Part shown: positions 10,901-19,620 of the stretch, in pieces | Position numbering within the stretch: the stretch's first letter is position 1 | Layout: every line of letters starts with the position of its first letter | NCBI GenBank assembly: GCA_004352715.1 | Contig: SCFE01000027.1 | Coordinates: forward strand, 1,738,431 to 1,802,430 | Direction: 5' to 3' | From: Hofstenia miamia | Lineage: Eukaryota; Xenacoelomorpha; Acoela | DNA length: 64,000 bases | Notes under the pieces: model-generated | Databases searched by the model: none | What the model saw: only the letters and a program-made list of their open reading frames with translations | Told to the model about the DNA's origin: nothing | Program-made: the position numbers and the translations under genes

Positions 10901-11682
10901 ATCTTGTGCTTAGAATTTGTTTGTATTTCGAAAAGCCTTTGCAATAAATTCAAATGTAGAAATATCCAAACTTTCTTAGTAAAACTTATTGTTTCTATTC
11001 TCTAAGCCGTATCTCATGAAAATAATCCCCAAAATGTTTGAAATTGTTTTATGTTCGAATAATAATACACTACCTCTCCGATTATCTAAACCTCTGTTAT
11101 CCAAGTTTCAATCGTCTGAACAACAGCGTTAAGGTATATTCCCACTATCGATTTTTATGTCAAGAATTCTGTGATATAGACGATAGTCTGAACACTCTAT
11201 ATGCTTTTTTATCAGCTGCTAAAAGTCGATTATTAAAAACCTCTAGCCGATTTTTGGCAAAACAACTAAATTACTATCATCTGATAAATAATCTGTCGTT
11301 TTCATAGGTTCCAAATTGGAAAAAGCATCAACAGGAGGTAGCTCTCTATTGGTGCTGCTATTTGTTGGAGTAGTTTTGATTTTGGTTGCCCTGCTTTTAT
11401 TCGTATGGTACAGGAATAGAAAACACACCTATCCAGGTATAATATATCAAAAAAACACTTGCTATTATTAGGATTTTTGTGAGCTTATCAAACTTTTTAG
11501 TGGCAAAGAATGAAAGAAGATACAGTCCCAAGGATAAGCCAAACTACGTAAGACTTACACGACCAACACACCATGATAAACCCGTTGTTGATCGTGATTT
11601 CGACGATCCTGCTGCTTTTGAGGGCTTCAAGGAAGATGGTTCGTTTATTGGTGCATACTCTGGGAAGGAATCAGTTTCATAA
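1799..11682 (+). CDS. L1CAM/neuroglian-type cell adhesion molecule, C-terminal 14 exons
   Basis: Fourteen exons join in one frame to 686 codons plus stop. Domains in order: Ig (exons 1-2, Cys to Cys about 49 residues), Ig (exons 3-4, YTC ... YEC), FN3-1 (exons 5-6), FN3-2 (6-7), FN3-3 (8-9), FN3-4 (10-12), membrane span (exon 13) and a tail of about 60 residues (exon 14) ending EDGSFIGAYSGKESVS. In the L1 family the tail motif FIGQY binds ankyrin and so ties adhesion sites to the spectrin skeleton; here Q is A and the Tyr is kept. Family members are type I membrane proteins of neurons and epithelia, usually with six Ig and four or five FN3 domains, so about four Ig domains and the signal peptide should lie upstream. 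Introns range from 43 nt to 3.8 kb, the large ones carrying transposons. No break was found in the coding frame. Confidence 0.88.
2028..2169 (+). CDS. L1CAM-like exon 2: Ig domain, second half
   Basis: Acceptor ttgtttag ends at 2027, leaving an intron of only 43 nt before it. It encodes E and F strands with the second Cys (DGKFSCSAEDD). Only a GC donor (A|GCAAGT at 2170) joins in frame to the next exon; the GT three bases later gives the wrong phase. Ends in phase 1. Confidence 0.65.
2556..2690 (+). CDS. L1CAM-like exon 3: last Ig domain, first half
   Basis: Acceptor gtgtttag ends at 2555; donor G|GTAAGT is strong. The product SIKIDTPREMN ... FTYTCNATS is the linker and B strand of an Ig domain, then VLFFKNEKPF as C strand. 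Phase 1 at both ends. Confidence 0.75.
2887..3048 (+). CDS. L1CAM-like exon 4: last Ig domain, second half
   Basis: Acceptor tttttag ends at 2886; donor gttata at 3049. ELNISNVSTNDVAFYECRF is the typical E-F region with the Asp-x-Ala/Gly-x-Tyr-x-Cys signature (DVAFYEC). Two NxS/T sequons lie before it. Phase 1 at both ends. Confidence 0.78.
3089..3156 (+). CDS. L1CAM-like exon 5: start of FN3-1
   Basis: Acceptor ttctttag ends at 3088; donor gtaagc. It encodes IPVIKIEKTEITSTSLKLYW, the A-B strands of an FN3 domain with the conserved Trp. Phase 1 in, phase 0 out. Confidence 0.75.
3239..3547 (+). CDS. L1CAM-like exon 6: rest of FN3-1, start of FN3-2
   Basis: Acceptor tgatttag ends at 3238; donor gtaatt. 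GLNPYTDYEFSIYFC is the FN3 signature L-x-P-x-T-x-Y-x-F. It runs on through TKEDTPTAF into FN3-2 (LPETGWNGIPSGVT, the usual NG-x-x-G turn). Phase 0 at both ends. Confidence 0.85.
3800..3977 (+). CDS. L1CAM-like exon 7: rest of FN3-2
   Basis: Acceptor cattttag ends at 3799; donor G|GTAATC. It begins GYLIDVE (C strand), continues RIYNYTVAIVNNEFEGP (F strand, Y-x-V-x-V) and leaves in phase 1, the usual boundary phase of FN3 modules. Confidence 0.85.
4090..5160 (+). pseudogene. LINE remnant: reverse transcriptase and 3' end, inside an intron
   Basis: A non-LTR retrotransposon fragment in the sense orientation within the intron between exons 7 and 8. Near 4209-4290 RILLFDLKKAFDLVNH is RT motif A (DLxKAFD). 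Near 4383-4420 SGLSQGSKLGPLLFI is the S/G-x-P/S-Q-G-S block. Next come a thumb piece (LNLKKCKEMTISYL, about 4555-4600) and, near 4740-4860, the C-terminal WH..L..SQSHNLERVQKRAFQ region typical of CR1/jockey-like elements. Stops and frameshifts separate these blocks and the YxDD motif is missing. The element ends in a (ACAT)n tail at about 5108-5152, as many non-LTR elements do. Confidence 0.85.
5206..5340 (+). CDS. L1CAM-like exon 8: start of FN3-3
   Basis: Acceptor caatttag ends at 5205, right after the LINE tail; donor gttttc. PSIVQEVKVSASNNKLYIAF is strands A-B, then DPPEETNGEILYYQ with the P-x-x-x-NG turn. Phase 1 at both ends. Confidence 0.82.
5532..8340 (+). pseudogene. Decayed multi-frame transposon-like gene in the L1CAM-like intron
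   Basis: From ATG 5909 to about 7930 the sequence reads, with four or more frame changes, as a protein family I recognise as highly repeated in arthropod genomes; its function is not established. Successive blocks: SYDFPVFGVVSDFKSNQLPT (about 5926-5985), a Cys cluster ACKCSDFNSCNCPKEKK (6285-6340), AIGCYGTNVNTGSKGGI (about 7072-7122, a likely catalytic core), HWFVCVLHGNELPLRHL (about 7155-7203), VMEVYAPMWFTIKG (7344-7385) and ILLAMVSDDRPHIRELAWRK (about 7515-7575). One ambiguous base sits at 7290, at a frame break. A possible element start is the GGGTGGGCCGAAAA stretch near 5545. No matching inverted end was found before the gap at 8356. The family may be a DNA transposon or a domesticated relative; the class is uncertain. 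Confidence 0.7.
8356..8607. other. Assembly gap (252 N)
   Basis: A run of N inside the L1CAM-like intron 8. It ends in (TA)n, so the gap probably spans an unsequenced (TA)n tract or palindrome. Confidence 0.95.
8608..8710. repeat. (TA)n flanked by the motif GAGTCGCTGTGTACC and its complement copies
   Basis: Directly after the gap come (TA)n, then GAGTCGCTGTGTACC (about 8622-8638), then GTACAGAGCGACTCTGG and GGTACACAGCGACTCTGG in the opposite sense (8659-8707). Related copies occur at 9015-9075 and at 38.58-38.71 kb. Confidence 0.7.
9015..9092. repeat. Three tandem GTGTACACAGCGA copies running into (TA)n
   Basis: GTGTACACAGCGAGTCTC, GTGTACACAGCGATTCCTC and TGTACAAAGCGACTC follow each other about 20 bp apart and lead into TATATTTATATATATA, just upstream of exon 9. 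This is the same motif as at 8.6 and 38.6 kb. Confidence 0.75.
9109..9243 (+). CDS. L1CAM-like exon 9: rest of FN3-3
   Basis: Acceptor aattttag ends at 9108; donor GTAAGA. IIISELTENTGYEVFIVAVN contains the FN3 L-x-x-x-T-x-Y-x-V core, then NRFGKSKNAT (G strand). Phase 1 at both ends. It joins exon 8 across a 3.8-kb intron full of repeats. Confidence 0.82.
9290..9409 (+). CDS. L1CAM-like exon 10: start of FN3-4
   Basis: Acceptor taatttag ends at 9289; donor GTACGT at 9410. PAMPKNLVLSAEEEKSIFIE begins the domain, then WEAGDGPGAENYVVEFKDE gives strands B-C'. Phase 1 at both ends. Confidence 0.82.
9453..9479 (+). CDS. L1CAM-like exon 11: 27-nt microexon coding a polybasic RKKR site
   Basis: Acceptor caatttttag ends at 9452 and donor gtaaat begins at 9480. 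The 27 nt are phase 1 at both ends, so inclusion adds nine residues and skipping keeps the frame (the exon 10/12 junction codon becomes TAT). It encodes S-SRKKRSQS, a furin-type basic cleavage consensus, placed between the C' and E strands of FN3-4. L1-family proteins are known to be cut at basic sites in a membrane-near FN3 domain; that this exon supplies such a site, possibly by alternative splicing, is inference. Confidence 0.6.
9614..10064. repeat. Possible MITE in intron, ends GCCAATACTA..
   Basis: The intron between exons 11 and 12 contains GCCAATACTACCAA near its left side and TTGCTAGTATTGGC near its right side, an imperfect inverted pair about 450 bp apart. I could not see a target duplication. 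It also explains part of the 630-bp intron. Confidence 0.3.
10109..10261 (+). CDS. L1CAM-like exon 12: rest of FN3-4
   Basis: Acceptor atttttag ends at 10108; donor GTGAGA. LTDITEDKLYKVRVKATNAY is the F-strand core of an FN3 domain (Y-x-V-x-V-x-A-x-N-x-Y-G). Phase 1 at both ends. Confidence 0.85.
10262..11307 (+). other. Intron 12 of the L1CAM-like gene
   Basis: About 1.05 kb of AT-rich sequence between the last FN3 exon and the membrane-span exon. I see no gene, no transposase trace and no clear tandem repeat in it. Confidence 0.7.
11308..11436 (+). CDS. L1CAM-like exon 13: membrane span
   Basis: Acceptor ttttcatag ends at 11307; donor G|GTATAA. After a short Ser/Gly stalk comes SLLVLLFVGVVLILVALLLF, a single hydrophobic span, then VWYRNRKHTYP, a basic stop-transfer. 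Phase 1 at both ends. Confidence 0.88.
11501..11682 (+). CDS. L1CAM-like exon 14: cytoplasmic tail with FIGAY motif and stop
   Basis: Acceptor aactttttag ends at 11500. The tail begins AKNERRYSPKDKPNYVRL, passes an acidic DRDFDDPAAFEGF and ends EDGSFIGAYSGKESVS plus TAA at 11680-11682. FIGAY corresponds to the ankyrin-binding FIGQY of L1/neuroglian; Gln is Ala, the regulatory Tyr is at 11656-11658. Confidence 0.9.
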
Positions 11683-11830
11683 AAAGCTTTATTATTCAAA
11701 TTGCCAATACAAACTTTGTATAAATGTAAAATTTATTTGTTAAATTTGTTGATGGATTTACTAAGTTTTCCTATTTGTTTGTAAATGATATTTTAATGTT
11801 CTTAAATGTATTTTGCTAAGTAATTAAACA
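11683..11830 (+). other. 3' UTR of the L1CAM-like gene
   Basis: AT-rich sequence after the stop. No AATAAA is seen nearby; ATTAAA near 11823 is the best poly(A) signal candidate. Confidence 0.45.
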
Positions 11831-12190
11831 TGTCAAATCTTGTTTTGATTATATTTACAAAGAAACTTACACCAAGAGAAACGTGGCTTATGTTGAAACA
11901 GTCATTGCAACAATAAGGCCAATATAACTTGGTGCGTTTGCAAGGGACGAATGTGGAAACTGAAATTTTTACGTGTGAAAAATGACAAATGATATTTGCA
12001 GTGACAGTGTGTAATTGGAAATTAAATAGAAAACAAGCTTATTTTATTTTCTGATAAATTTATTCCATTTTGCACAGTTTTTATGAAGGTGGTCGATTCT
12101 GATTACTTCAGGCATTTAAGGGCTATCGAATTTTCCAGCTTTCTAGTGTTAATCCCCCTCCATTTCTATTTTGTAGTTCATAGCAAAGTA

Positions 12191-12668
12191 CAGGGTGGAC
12201 CAGAAGTAACTACGTTTTAATCAGTAATATATATAACATATGTAAACTCACCAATATCTCTAAAAGCGATCAACTGTGAGTTTATCAGCTCATGAAATCT
12301 ATGATTTGGAGCAAAATGGTGCCCTTCCGTACATATGTAAACTCACCAATATCTCTAAAAGCGATCAACTGTGAGTTTATATCAGCTCATGAAATCTACG
12401 ATTTGGAGCAAAATGGTGCCCTTCCGTACATATGTAAACTCACCAATATCTCTAAAAGCGATCAACTGTGAGTTTATTCAGCTCATGAAATCAACGATTT
12501 GGAGCAAAATGGTTCGTCCACAGAAACTACAAATAGCTGATGATATTAGAACAGCTTTTTTCAAAAAAATCTATAATCAATTACTTCTCATTAACTACTA
12601 CGTATCCCCATGTAAAGTGATTCTGCCAAATATTGTTTGAAACGTAGCTACTTTTGTCTCACCCTCTG
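12191..12668. mobile_element. Tc1/mariner-type MITE, 478 bp
   Basis: The left end CAGGGTGGACCAGAAGTAAC follows a TA. The right end is GTAGCTACTTTTGTCTCACC then CTCTG, its imperfect inverted complement; both read CAG..GGTG..A..AAGTA..TACGTTT. A TA-containing flank is present on both sides. There is no transposase, so it is non-autonomous. The interior is filled by a 95-bp tandem repeat. Confidence 0.75.
12242..12516. repeat. Three tandem copies of a 95-97-bp unit inside the MITE
   Basis: Units begin GTAAACTCACCAATATCTC at 12242, 12337 and 12434, and each contains GCGATCAACTGTGAGTTTAT and GATTTGGAGCAAAATGG. The third diverges after 12510. GTAAACTCAC and GTGAGTTTA within each unit are complementary, so each copy can form a hairpin. 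Confidence 0.9.
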
Positions 12669-12669
12669 T

Positions 12670-13870
12670 TATTGTGATTTTATAGTTCCCTTACAGCTTG
12701 AAATAGGATAGGCTTTCGTTTCCAAATTTTCGTTCAATACAAGAATACCCAACAATAGTTTCAAATCAATGCTTACATATGCCATTTATTGGGTTCAGAA
12801 AACCTAAATTATTATCTTGGAAAGATGCTTTTCAGATGCATATTGTTAATATGAAGTACCACATTTCTTTGATAATAATATTGGAAATCGGGCCATTGAT
12901 CTGGAAAGCATAATCACGTGACTTAAGCAAACTAGATTATACCAAATGAAATATTTTTCAAGAATATAGCAGCAAAATTTCAAAGGCAATTGCTTCAATT
13001 TTAAATTTTATTAATCAATTATTGGTAAAAGTTAAGAATCAACATAGAATGATATTTTAAATCACAATTAATACGATAATCAATGTAATTATAGACAATT
13101 TCTTCCTTAATCAGTGATAATTTCAATTTTTTAAAAATTTGTTTTATTAAAGAATGAAGTACATTTTATTGACAAGACAAATTTTCATTTTGTAGTCATG
13201 CACTTTTAGAAAAATGGGGTTGACATTTAAAATAATATTTTTTAATATAATTTCATCCAATTGACTTCCTTTATTAGCCGTTAACGAATTTTCGTCACTC
13301 ACGAATCTTAGTTGAGTGAACAAACTAATTAAGCATTGAATTGATTAGTCGTTAGTTCCTCCTTATAAATGATAATTAAAACATGGTATTAAATTTTTTG
13401 AAGCCAAGGAGTCTGAGGTAACCTCCAAGTGTCGTAGAGGCATTTTTAAATGAAGCTTAATAACAAAAAGTGACATTAATCGAAAAAAATATAATTTTGA
13501 CCTAGCCCAATGTAGTTTCAAATTCGTATAAAAAGCTGAGTGGCATGCAAAACTGAAAGCAATCTACGTGGAATCTAAAAATGTTATCTTTTTTGGAGTT
13601 ATCAGAGAGGAATAATATTAGTACCAAGAAAGCCAAAATAAACAGTACCAATGCTAACTATTAATAACTATCTCATTGATTGCGCTTCATATTAATGTGG
13701 CAATTAATTCAAAAATAATATTCAGAATCGATATTTTAATATTTCATATTTATTTATTTAATTTTTTTGTTTTTTTTACAAATCAAGTGATTAACACATA
13801 TGAAGTAATTTGGTTCTAAAAAAATATTTTGTCTTGGTTTCGAAAGTTTACTGTCATTGAGGATATAAAT
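12670..13870. other. AT-rich stretch with no gene seen
   Basis: No ORF, splice-flanked exon or transposon end that I could support. Confidence 0.6.
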
Positions 13871-13873
13871 TTT

Positions 13874-14146
13874 TCATTGTTCAATAGCTTTGTTATAGTT
13901 TATGGACTTTGTCCTAGAGTTTGATAAGTAGTTGGATCTTCTTCGTTTTAGTGAAATTTTTAATGATTTTTTAAATTTCTTGAAATTTCGTTCTTCTTTA
14001 ATATCTAGATGGAGTTTGTTCCATACATTGGTAAATAATTTTTCAAAGATTTTCCTTTTAAATTTGATTTTGTGATAAGTCATAGTTCGTTTGTGTATAT
14101 TTTTCTGAAATTCTACTGATGGTCTTTTCAAAATACTAAGAGGCAA
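13874..14146 (-). pseudogene. Probable LINE reverse transcriptase C-terminal end
   Basis: The 90 codons read minus-strand and contain NVWNKLHLDIKEERNFKKFK, the pattern W-N-x-L-P-x-x-I-R-x-x-x-x-x-x-x-F-K-x-x-L found at the end of many non-LTR element polyproteins. It lies on the same strand and downstream (in element sense) of the RT at 15.1-16.1 kb, so it may be the 3' end of that element, separated by the insertion at 14.53-14.97 kb. Confidence 0.5.
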
Positions 14147-14534
14147 ATTTATTAATCAACGTTTAATAACAAACATCAAATAATGAACAAATGAGTTTCA
14201 AAAAAGCGCATGTTAAAACCAATATCAAGAAGCTTTGTTTTCTACAGGAATATATGAGGCAAATTCGAATTCATCAGTTAATTCCACAGTGCCAACATTA
14301 AAACGATCTTAAACTTGATTTAAAATCACAGCATCTTCAGGCTAGAAACGAATGTGATTGGCAATCATTTACTACAATAACTACCGACATATGCAACCCC
14401 TTTTTAGCCAAATATGTCTTCTATACTTCTTTTCTCATCAGAAAACCACTGAATGTTATCTGCGATCAAATGTCGATTAGCACAACCTGAAAAAGTCGCA
14501 ATGAGAACACCTTCGACATAAACCTGTTTAGAAA

Positions 14535-14970
14535 TTACAACAAAGTAAAGATTTCGTCCATGCGTTCTTGTTTATCTAAAGTCCCTAGTACACAAGCGGC
14601 ATTATGTTGAATAATTATCGATGTTATTGATTGATACAGAAATTCTTTTGCTCGTTTATCGCCAGATATATTTACAAGTTTGTCTCCTAGATCTTTCAAA
14701 AAACTTTTCGTCGAAGGTCCGCAATTTCCTTGAGTATCGAAAGCAAGGGGTTGGAACAAGTAGCCGCTATTGGATATTTCGGTATACTTTGCAGCTTTGC
14801 GTTCCTCGGCCTCTTTGATATGATTAACGTCCCGACAAATGCGACTAGGCGCCAGTGAATCCACAACGGTGACGTCCCACACGAGAGATTGTCCGCGAGA
14901 CCAGGGTATTAAGGTCATTCCGTCTGGTCGTTTCCCATCGCTTCGACATAAACCTGGTGGCTCTAAAACA
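14535..14970 (-). pseudogene. Retroelement polyprotein C-terminal fragment (RPDGMTLIPW type)
   Basis: Minus-strand reading gives EPPGLCRSDGKRPDGMTLIP, then WSRGQSLVWDVTVVDSLAPS, EAEERKAAKYTEISNSGYLF and CGPSTKSFLKDLGDKLV, ending after about 127 codons. This matches the conserved C-terminal region that follows the RT in a widespread class of invertebrate retroelements. The upstream part is absent. The frame is intact over its length and its GC is visibly higher than the flanks, which suggests a more recent arrival than the surrounding LINE. Confidence 0.75.
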
Positions 14971-15139
14971 GAATTTTTAATTTTAATAAGTATTCTAATG
15001 ATTCGATATTATGTTTTTCTAATATATTACTTTGATCGTTTTACTACAGATTGTATTAACAGAACAAAAAAATGAATATGAAAAATGTGACAGTATAAGA
15101 GATCGTAGTAATACAATCCTCCACTTCATTGGTAATATA

Positions 15140-16089
15140 TGTTGAATCTTAGTTAGCAATTGAACACCATGGGCCATTTTCTTCGTAGTTGCATTGATCT
15201 GGTCTGTAAATGTAAGTTCATTGTCAATTTCAATATCAAGATATTTAATTTTCTTAGTTTAATAAATGATATTTTTTCAATCTATATTGATTCTAATGGT
15301 TCACTTTTTCCATTTTTATTCTTTATAATCATAAATGTAGTTTTCTCAATATTTAATTTCATCATATTATGTTCAAAAAATTTCTTTACTTTAATTATAT
15401 GTTCTTGTAAAATCATTTTTTGGATGTATATAATAAAGTATCATCTTCAAATTGAATGCATTTGCCTTCAATGAAGTTAGGAATATCATTTACATATATA
15501 TTGAATAGTAGTGGTCCTAAAACTGATCCTTGTAGCACTTCATTATTTATCAATATTTGTTTTGACGATAGATTGTTTACTTTCACGTATTGTGAACGAT
15601 CAAATATATATGATTTTAGAAATTGGATTGATGAATCACTAAAATTATAAATTTCTCTTAGTTTTTTAATTAGTAAATCATGATTAATTAAATTAAAGGC
15701 CTTTGATATATCAAGTGAAGCAATATAAAATTTTTCATCTTTGTCTAATTTTCTACACCAGTCATCTATTGTTTCAATTAATGCATAATTTTTTGATAAT
15801 CCTTTTCTAAAACCAAATTGCTGTTTGCTTAAAAGTTTATTCTCTTTAATGTAGAACGTTAATTGTTGATATATGAGTTTTTCAAAAATTTTAATTATTC
15901 CTGAGAGAATAGATATTGGACGATAATTCTCTGTGTTCTCATTATTGCCCTTTTTAGAAATGGGAAATAGGAATAGTAAATACATTCATTGAAGAGATCA
16001 CATAATGGTCTTGCTAATACATATAGAGAATCTTTTAAGAACCATAGATGATAGTAACTTGGGTCTTTTGATTTACTTGTTTTTATCAT
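15140..16089 (-). pseudogene. LINE reverse transcriptase, minus strand, frameshifted
   Basis: A non-LTR RT running right to left. Order in element sense: SKDPSYYHLWFLKDSL (about 16070), KKGNNENTENYRPISIL (fingers), QQFGFRKGLS, motif A LDISKAFNLINH (usual KAFD is KAFN), then VLQGSVLGPLLFNIYVNDI (about 15490-15546) and EDDTLLY (motif C, usual ADD). ORF 15413-15985 alone is 190 codons. Below 15413 the frame shifts but MKLNIEKTTFMII and a KYLDIEIDNELTFTDQI region remain. The clade looks CR1/jockey-like. Confidence 0.9.
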
Positions 16090-16099
16090 TTTTTAGCAT

Positions 16100-16980
16100 T
16101 TACAAAAATCATGAAGTGAAACATATTTAAATTTAAAGGATGAGTGATTCAAATTTATGTTATGACGGTAATTAATTTTAATCCATTTCTGTACATAGCT
16201 AAGCTTAGCTTGAAATAGACCCAATTGTAATAGCAATCCTTTTAGCAATTCTTTTCGAAAAATTACTAAATAATCAAAGAAACGAATATTTGAAATTTGA
16301 CAATATTGTCTTGAAAAAAAAAATTGGTTCTCGTACTGGTTATAGCACTAATATGCAATTTTATAATACAAATACATTAGACATTTAGTCTTTAATAAAT
16401 GTAGTTCCATTGCCCTTCTTGATTTGAACAATTCGTTTAACTCGAGATTCTATTATTGATGCCAATTATCAAGAGCGTCATGAATCGATCATAAAGATCA
16501 AGGATCCATTAAGCATAATAACCTATAAGATAACTGAAGGGCACCTAAATGACTTGCTATATGTTAAAGAAATTAATAACAAATAAAAGCAATATCATTT
16601 ATGCAATCCCATCTTCAACATCGAGTCATACAATCAATTAAATTTCATTGGATTTCTTCTCCCATGTATCTGCACTTCTCTATATTATCAATCGCCTTCT
16701 ACTTTTTCCAAAATAATTGTAACACGCTCTTTGAATCAATAATCTTGTACGTCTATATGTTGAAATTCACTCACACCTTGTAATATGGTCATGTGATTAA
16801 CTACCGGATTCCAACACATTTACCCTGCTGCAGTCCAAGTGCATCATAACTACCCAATAATGCCTTCGACACTACGTTTTGATGGTCCACTGTTTTCAGT
16901 TCTTTCTTACGTTGACTAAGTTTTTCACTCACAACAGATCTTCTGTTTCCACGTTTCTTCATTCACATACTTTGATTTAG
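16100..16980. other. No gene seen
   Basis: AT-rich sequence beyond the 5' side of the minus-strand LINE. No endonuclease motif was seen, so the LINE is 5'-truncated near 16.1 kb. Confidence 0.5.
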
Positions 16981-16984
16981 AAAT

Positions 16985-17570
16985 TAGAATTAGAAATTAT
17001 CTTTATTTCAGAATGAAAAACATCAAAACGACTAAATTTACAAACTATCATAAAATTCACTTCACTTGCAGAGTTATTTGCGGCATTTCACGGACGTGAT
17101 AGCTCTGGTGTTGTCTTTCTTTCGTGTCGGTGTTTTTCGTAAGGGTTGGAGACTTGGGAAGTAGATAATGCAAATTGGAAGCGGAGACAATTTCTAGATT
17201 GATGATTTTGTAACGTGTGAACCCGAGAATCATTGAATATGGTGGACAGTGGAGGTTACAGCGAGAATGCTAGTATTTCTTGAAGAATCTGTTTGGAAAA
17301 ATAAACGTAAATCTCCTATCAATATCTCTTTCAGAGGCTGGTGAACGTTCCCTGCGACTTGTAGAGGCATAGTCACTTCTTCCAGGTACTAGATCTGATA
17401 GTAAATGGTCCTCATAGTACATTCTCTTCAACAGATTTTCATCTGACTTTCTCACAATTGTTTCGATAGATTCAAAGTTATCCGTATATCCCAGTCACAT
17501 TGCCTTCCTCTGTAGTTTGTCTATGAGTTGCTGTAAGGACTTGTTCGGTTTCTGCCATCAACGATAATCC
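16985..17570 (-). pseudogene. Possible 3' end of an unrecognised minus-strand gene or retrocopy
   Basis: Minus-strand reading from about 17546 gives KSLQQLIDKLQRKAM, a TGA, then LGYTDNFESIETIVRKSDEN, LLKRMYYEDHLLSDL and a Ser/Arg-rich SRRERSPASERD, stop at 17270. About 265 bp further in the same sense lies AATAAAG (near 17003), followed by a short TTCTAA-type repeat. I do not recognise the product. The internal stop, lack of clear introns and tailed 3' end suggest a decayed retrocopy, but a real terminal exon is possible. Confidence 0.35.
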
Positions 17571-17951
17571 TAATCAAGGTCCTATTTGGAAATTTGGAAG
17601 GGTGGTAGAGCCATCTACTTGAATCACTTCAATAGCCTTCGAGAAAATATTTTTTCATTGATATAATCCATAAGTCAATAAACATACGCATATGCGAACA
17701 ATCAATTAAATGTTGTCGTTTTATATCGGGCTTGGAATTTTGTGCATCTGATAATTTCTTATTGCAATGTGAATGGAAATTAAAGCAAATATTCCTTCCT
17801 GTTCATTTGAAAAAATATAATTTGGTAGATAAACCTTAAAGTTATTAGATTACATTTTGCTGTTAACAGTAAACAACAACCTTTTTGCCTACTTAATCCT
17901 TAGATAGAATAGATAAAAATTCATAGATAGGCTCTGACATTGTATGGACAG

Positions 17952-18142
17952 AGCAGAGGCATAAGCTGGGCTTTTTGACGGATATTGAAAAAATTTACTC
18001 TAAAAATGCGCTTCCCGGCTTAATTTTTAAATTTATTTTAATGTTTTTGCCGAACAATTTTTGATTTAACCAATCAAAATCAGTTTTGAAAATCTGGAGT
18101 GGGGACAGTTCACCATGACTCCCCTTGTGTACCCCACTGGAT
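17952..18142. repeat. Degenerate MITE-like repeat, family of CAGTGGCGTAGCC ends
   Basis: Begins CAGAGGCATAAGCTGGGC and ends CCCCTTGTGTACCCCACTG, an imperfect inverted pair that resembles the better-preserved ends at 34.35-34.53 and 55.43-55.67 kb. Confidence 0.35.
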
Positions 18143-19402
18143 AAGAGAAAAAAACATTTTTTAAACAGGGTTTGAAGAAAAGCAATGTACCGTGAAAGAA
18201 ACTATTAATAACAACTGCTAAACCGGAGCTTCAAGGCGAATTGTAAAATGGAAAATATATAATACATCTGCTTGTATCAGTAAACAATGATAGCAGTCAG
18301 TAATTATTTCGATGATGACAGGCTTTTTGAAAGTCTACTACAATTTTAAAAACCAGTGGATAATTATCAATAAAGAAAACGTAGTTGAGAAGAATGTCCT
18401 TGTGTATACCAAATATAGTCAAGCCCGTCAATTTGGTTTCAGTAATTGTAGAGAAAATTTTTACTTGTCGCAATTACTAAATGATCTTTCTGTAGCTGCC
18501 GATTTTATAAGAATTGAAGTAAATACCTTATGGTAAAATATCAATGCTGAGGCATAGAATTGCATAGCAGAATTTTAGTGTTTGCAAGACATTTGAGGGT
18601 CAATAGTTTTCAGAATTGCTCTTCATTTTCGCTGGAAGCACACAAGTATCAATAATTTTTGGTAAGATGGATCTATACTTGCTAAATATTAATGCAAATT
18701 CTTCTTTTGATGTATCAGCAGTACGATTAGGTAAGAAGTTTGATTTCAACAAAGCTTTCCTTGAAGAGAAACTAAAGCTATCCTATAGTTGTCAGATAAC
18801 TCTATCAGCAGTGGAATTCACATCGATTTTTATGATAGTCTTCAGCTGTTATGAACTGAAACATCAAACTATTCTTTTGCTTTAAATCCAATCTTCGAGT
18901 TTCCATTTCAGCGGAAGCATCATTGCTTAAAAATTTCAGGAGTTGTTCAGTTTCTTTGAATGTATCGGAAGATATTTTTTACCAGCACTAGATCTCCAAA
19001 AACCCATGATACCAATTACACATTGACTTCCTCTACAGCAGCAACAAAATTGATGCTTTAAGACTGTAGCTGCATTGAAAGTTGCTTTGTAATTCCAAAA
19101 ACACTCTTCAAGAATGCAGGGACAGGCCAATCAAAATATGACAAAAAGAATCAAATCGTGCGCTCAACAAATCGTGTTGCACAACAACCCTTCAAACATG
19201 AACAGTATGAAGAATCAGAAAGGGATATGTTCACAGCTTCTACCTGAGATGTAAGTTTAGGTAAATGAATGAATATCTGTGCACTTCATTGAGAGCAATA
19301 TTAACATTTGGTATATCTTTCCTGATCGACATTTCTCCTGTTATTAATAATTTTGATTTTTTTAGTTTTGTAGGTTGCAGTGTAGTTTACTGTATTGTAA
19401 GC

Positions 19403-19439
<37 letters not shown>

Positions 19440-19612
19440 CATTATCTGCGAAGTTGGGCAAAATAAAGGACATATACATCTAGCTCATGTTTGTGCATAG
19501 AAAAATTTATACTGGGGGTCATCAAATATAAAATTTGACAAAAGATTTTTTAAAAACAGCATTAGTTTCATGTGAAACGAACATTATTGTGTGTACAGTT
19601 ATGTTTTACCAT
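18143..19612. other. No supported gene; contains a (TTA)n tract
   Basis: ORFs at 18312-18536 and 18616-18885 have no recognisable domain. A (TTA)n run of about 37 bp lies at 19403-19439. Confidence 0.5.
19403..19439. repeat. (TTA)n microsatellite
   Basis: About twelve TTA repeats ending in ATCATTATC. Confidence 0.95.
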
Positions 19613-19620
19613 ACCACAAC

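Noticed and set aside
13755-13780. T-rich/TTTA stretch as a terminator or origin
   Set aside because: Plain low-complexity sequence; no basis for such a call in this genome.
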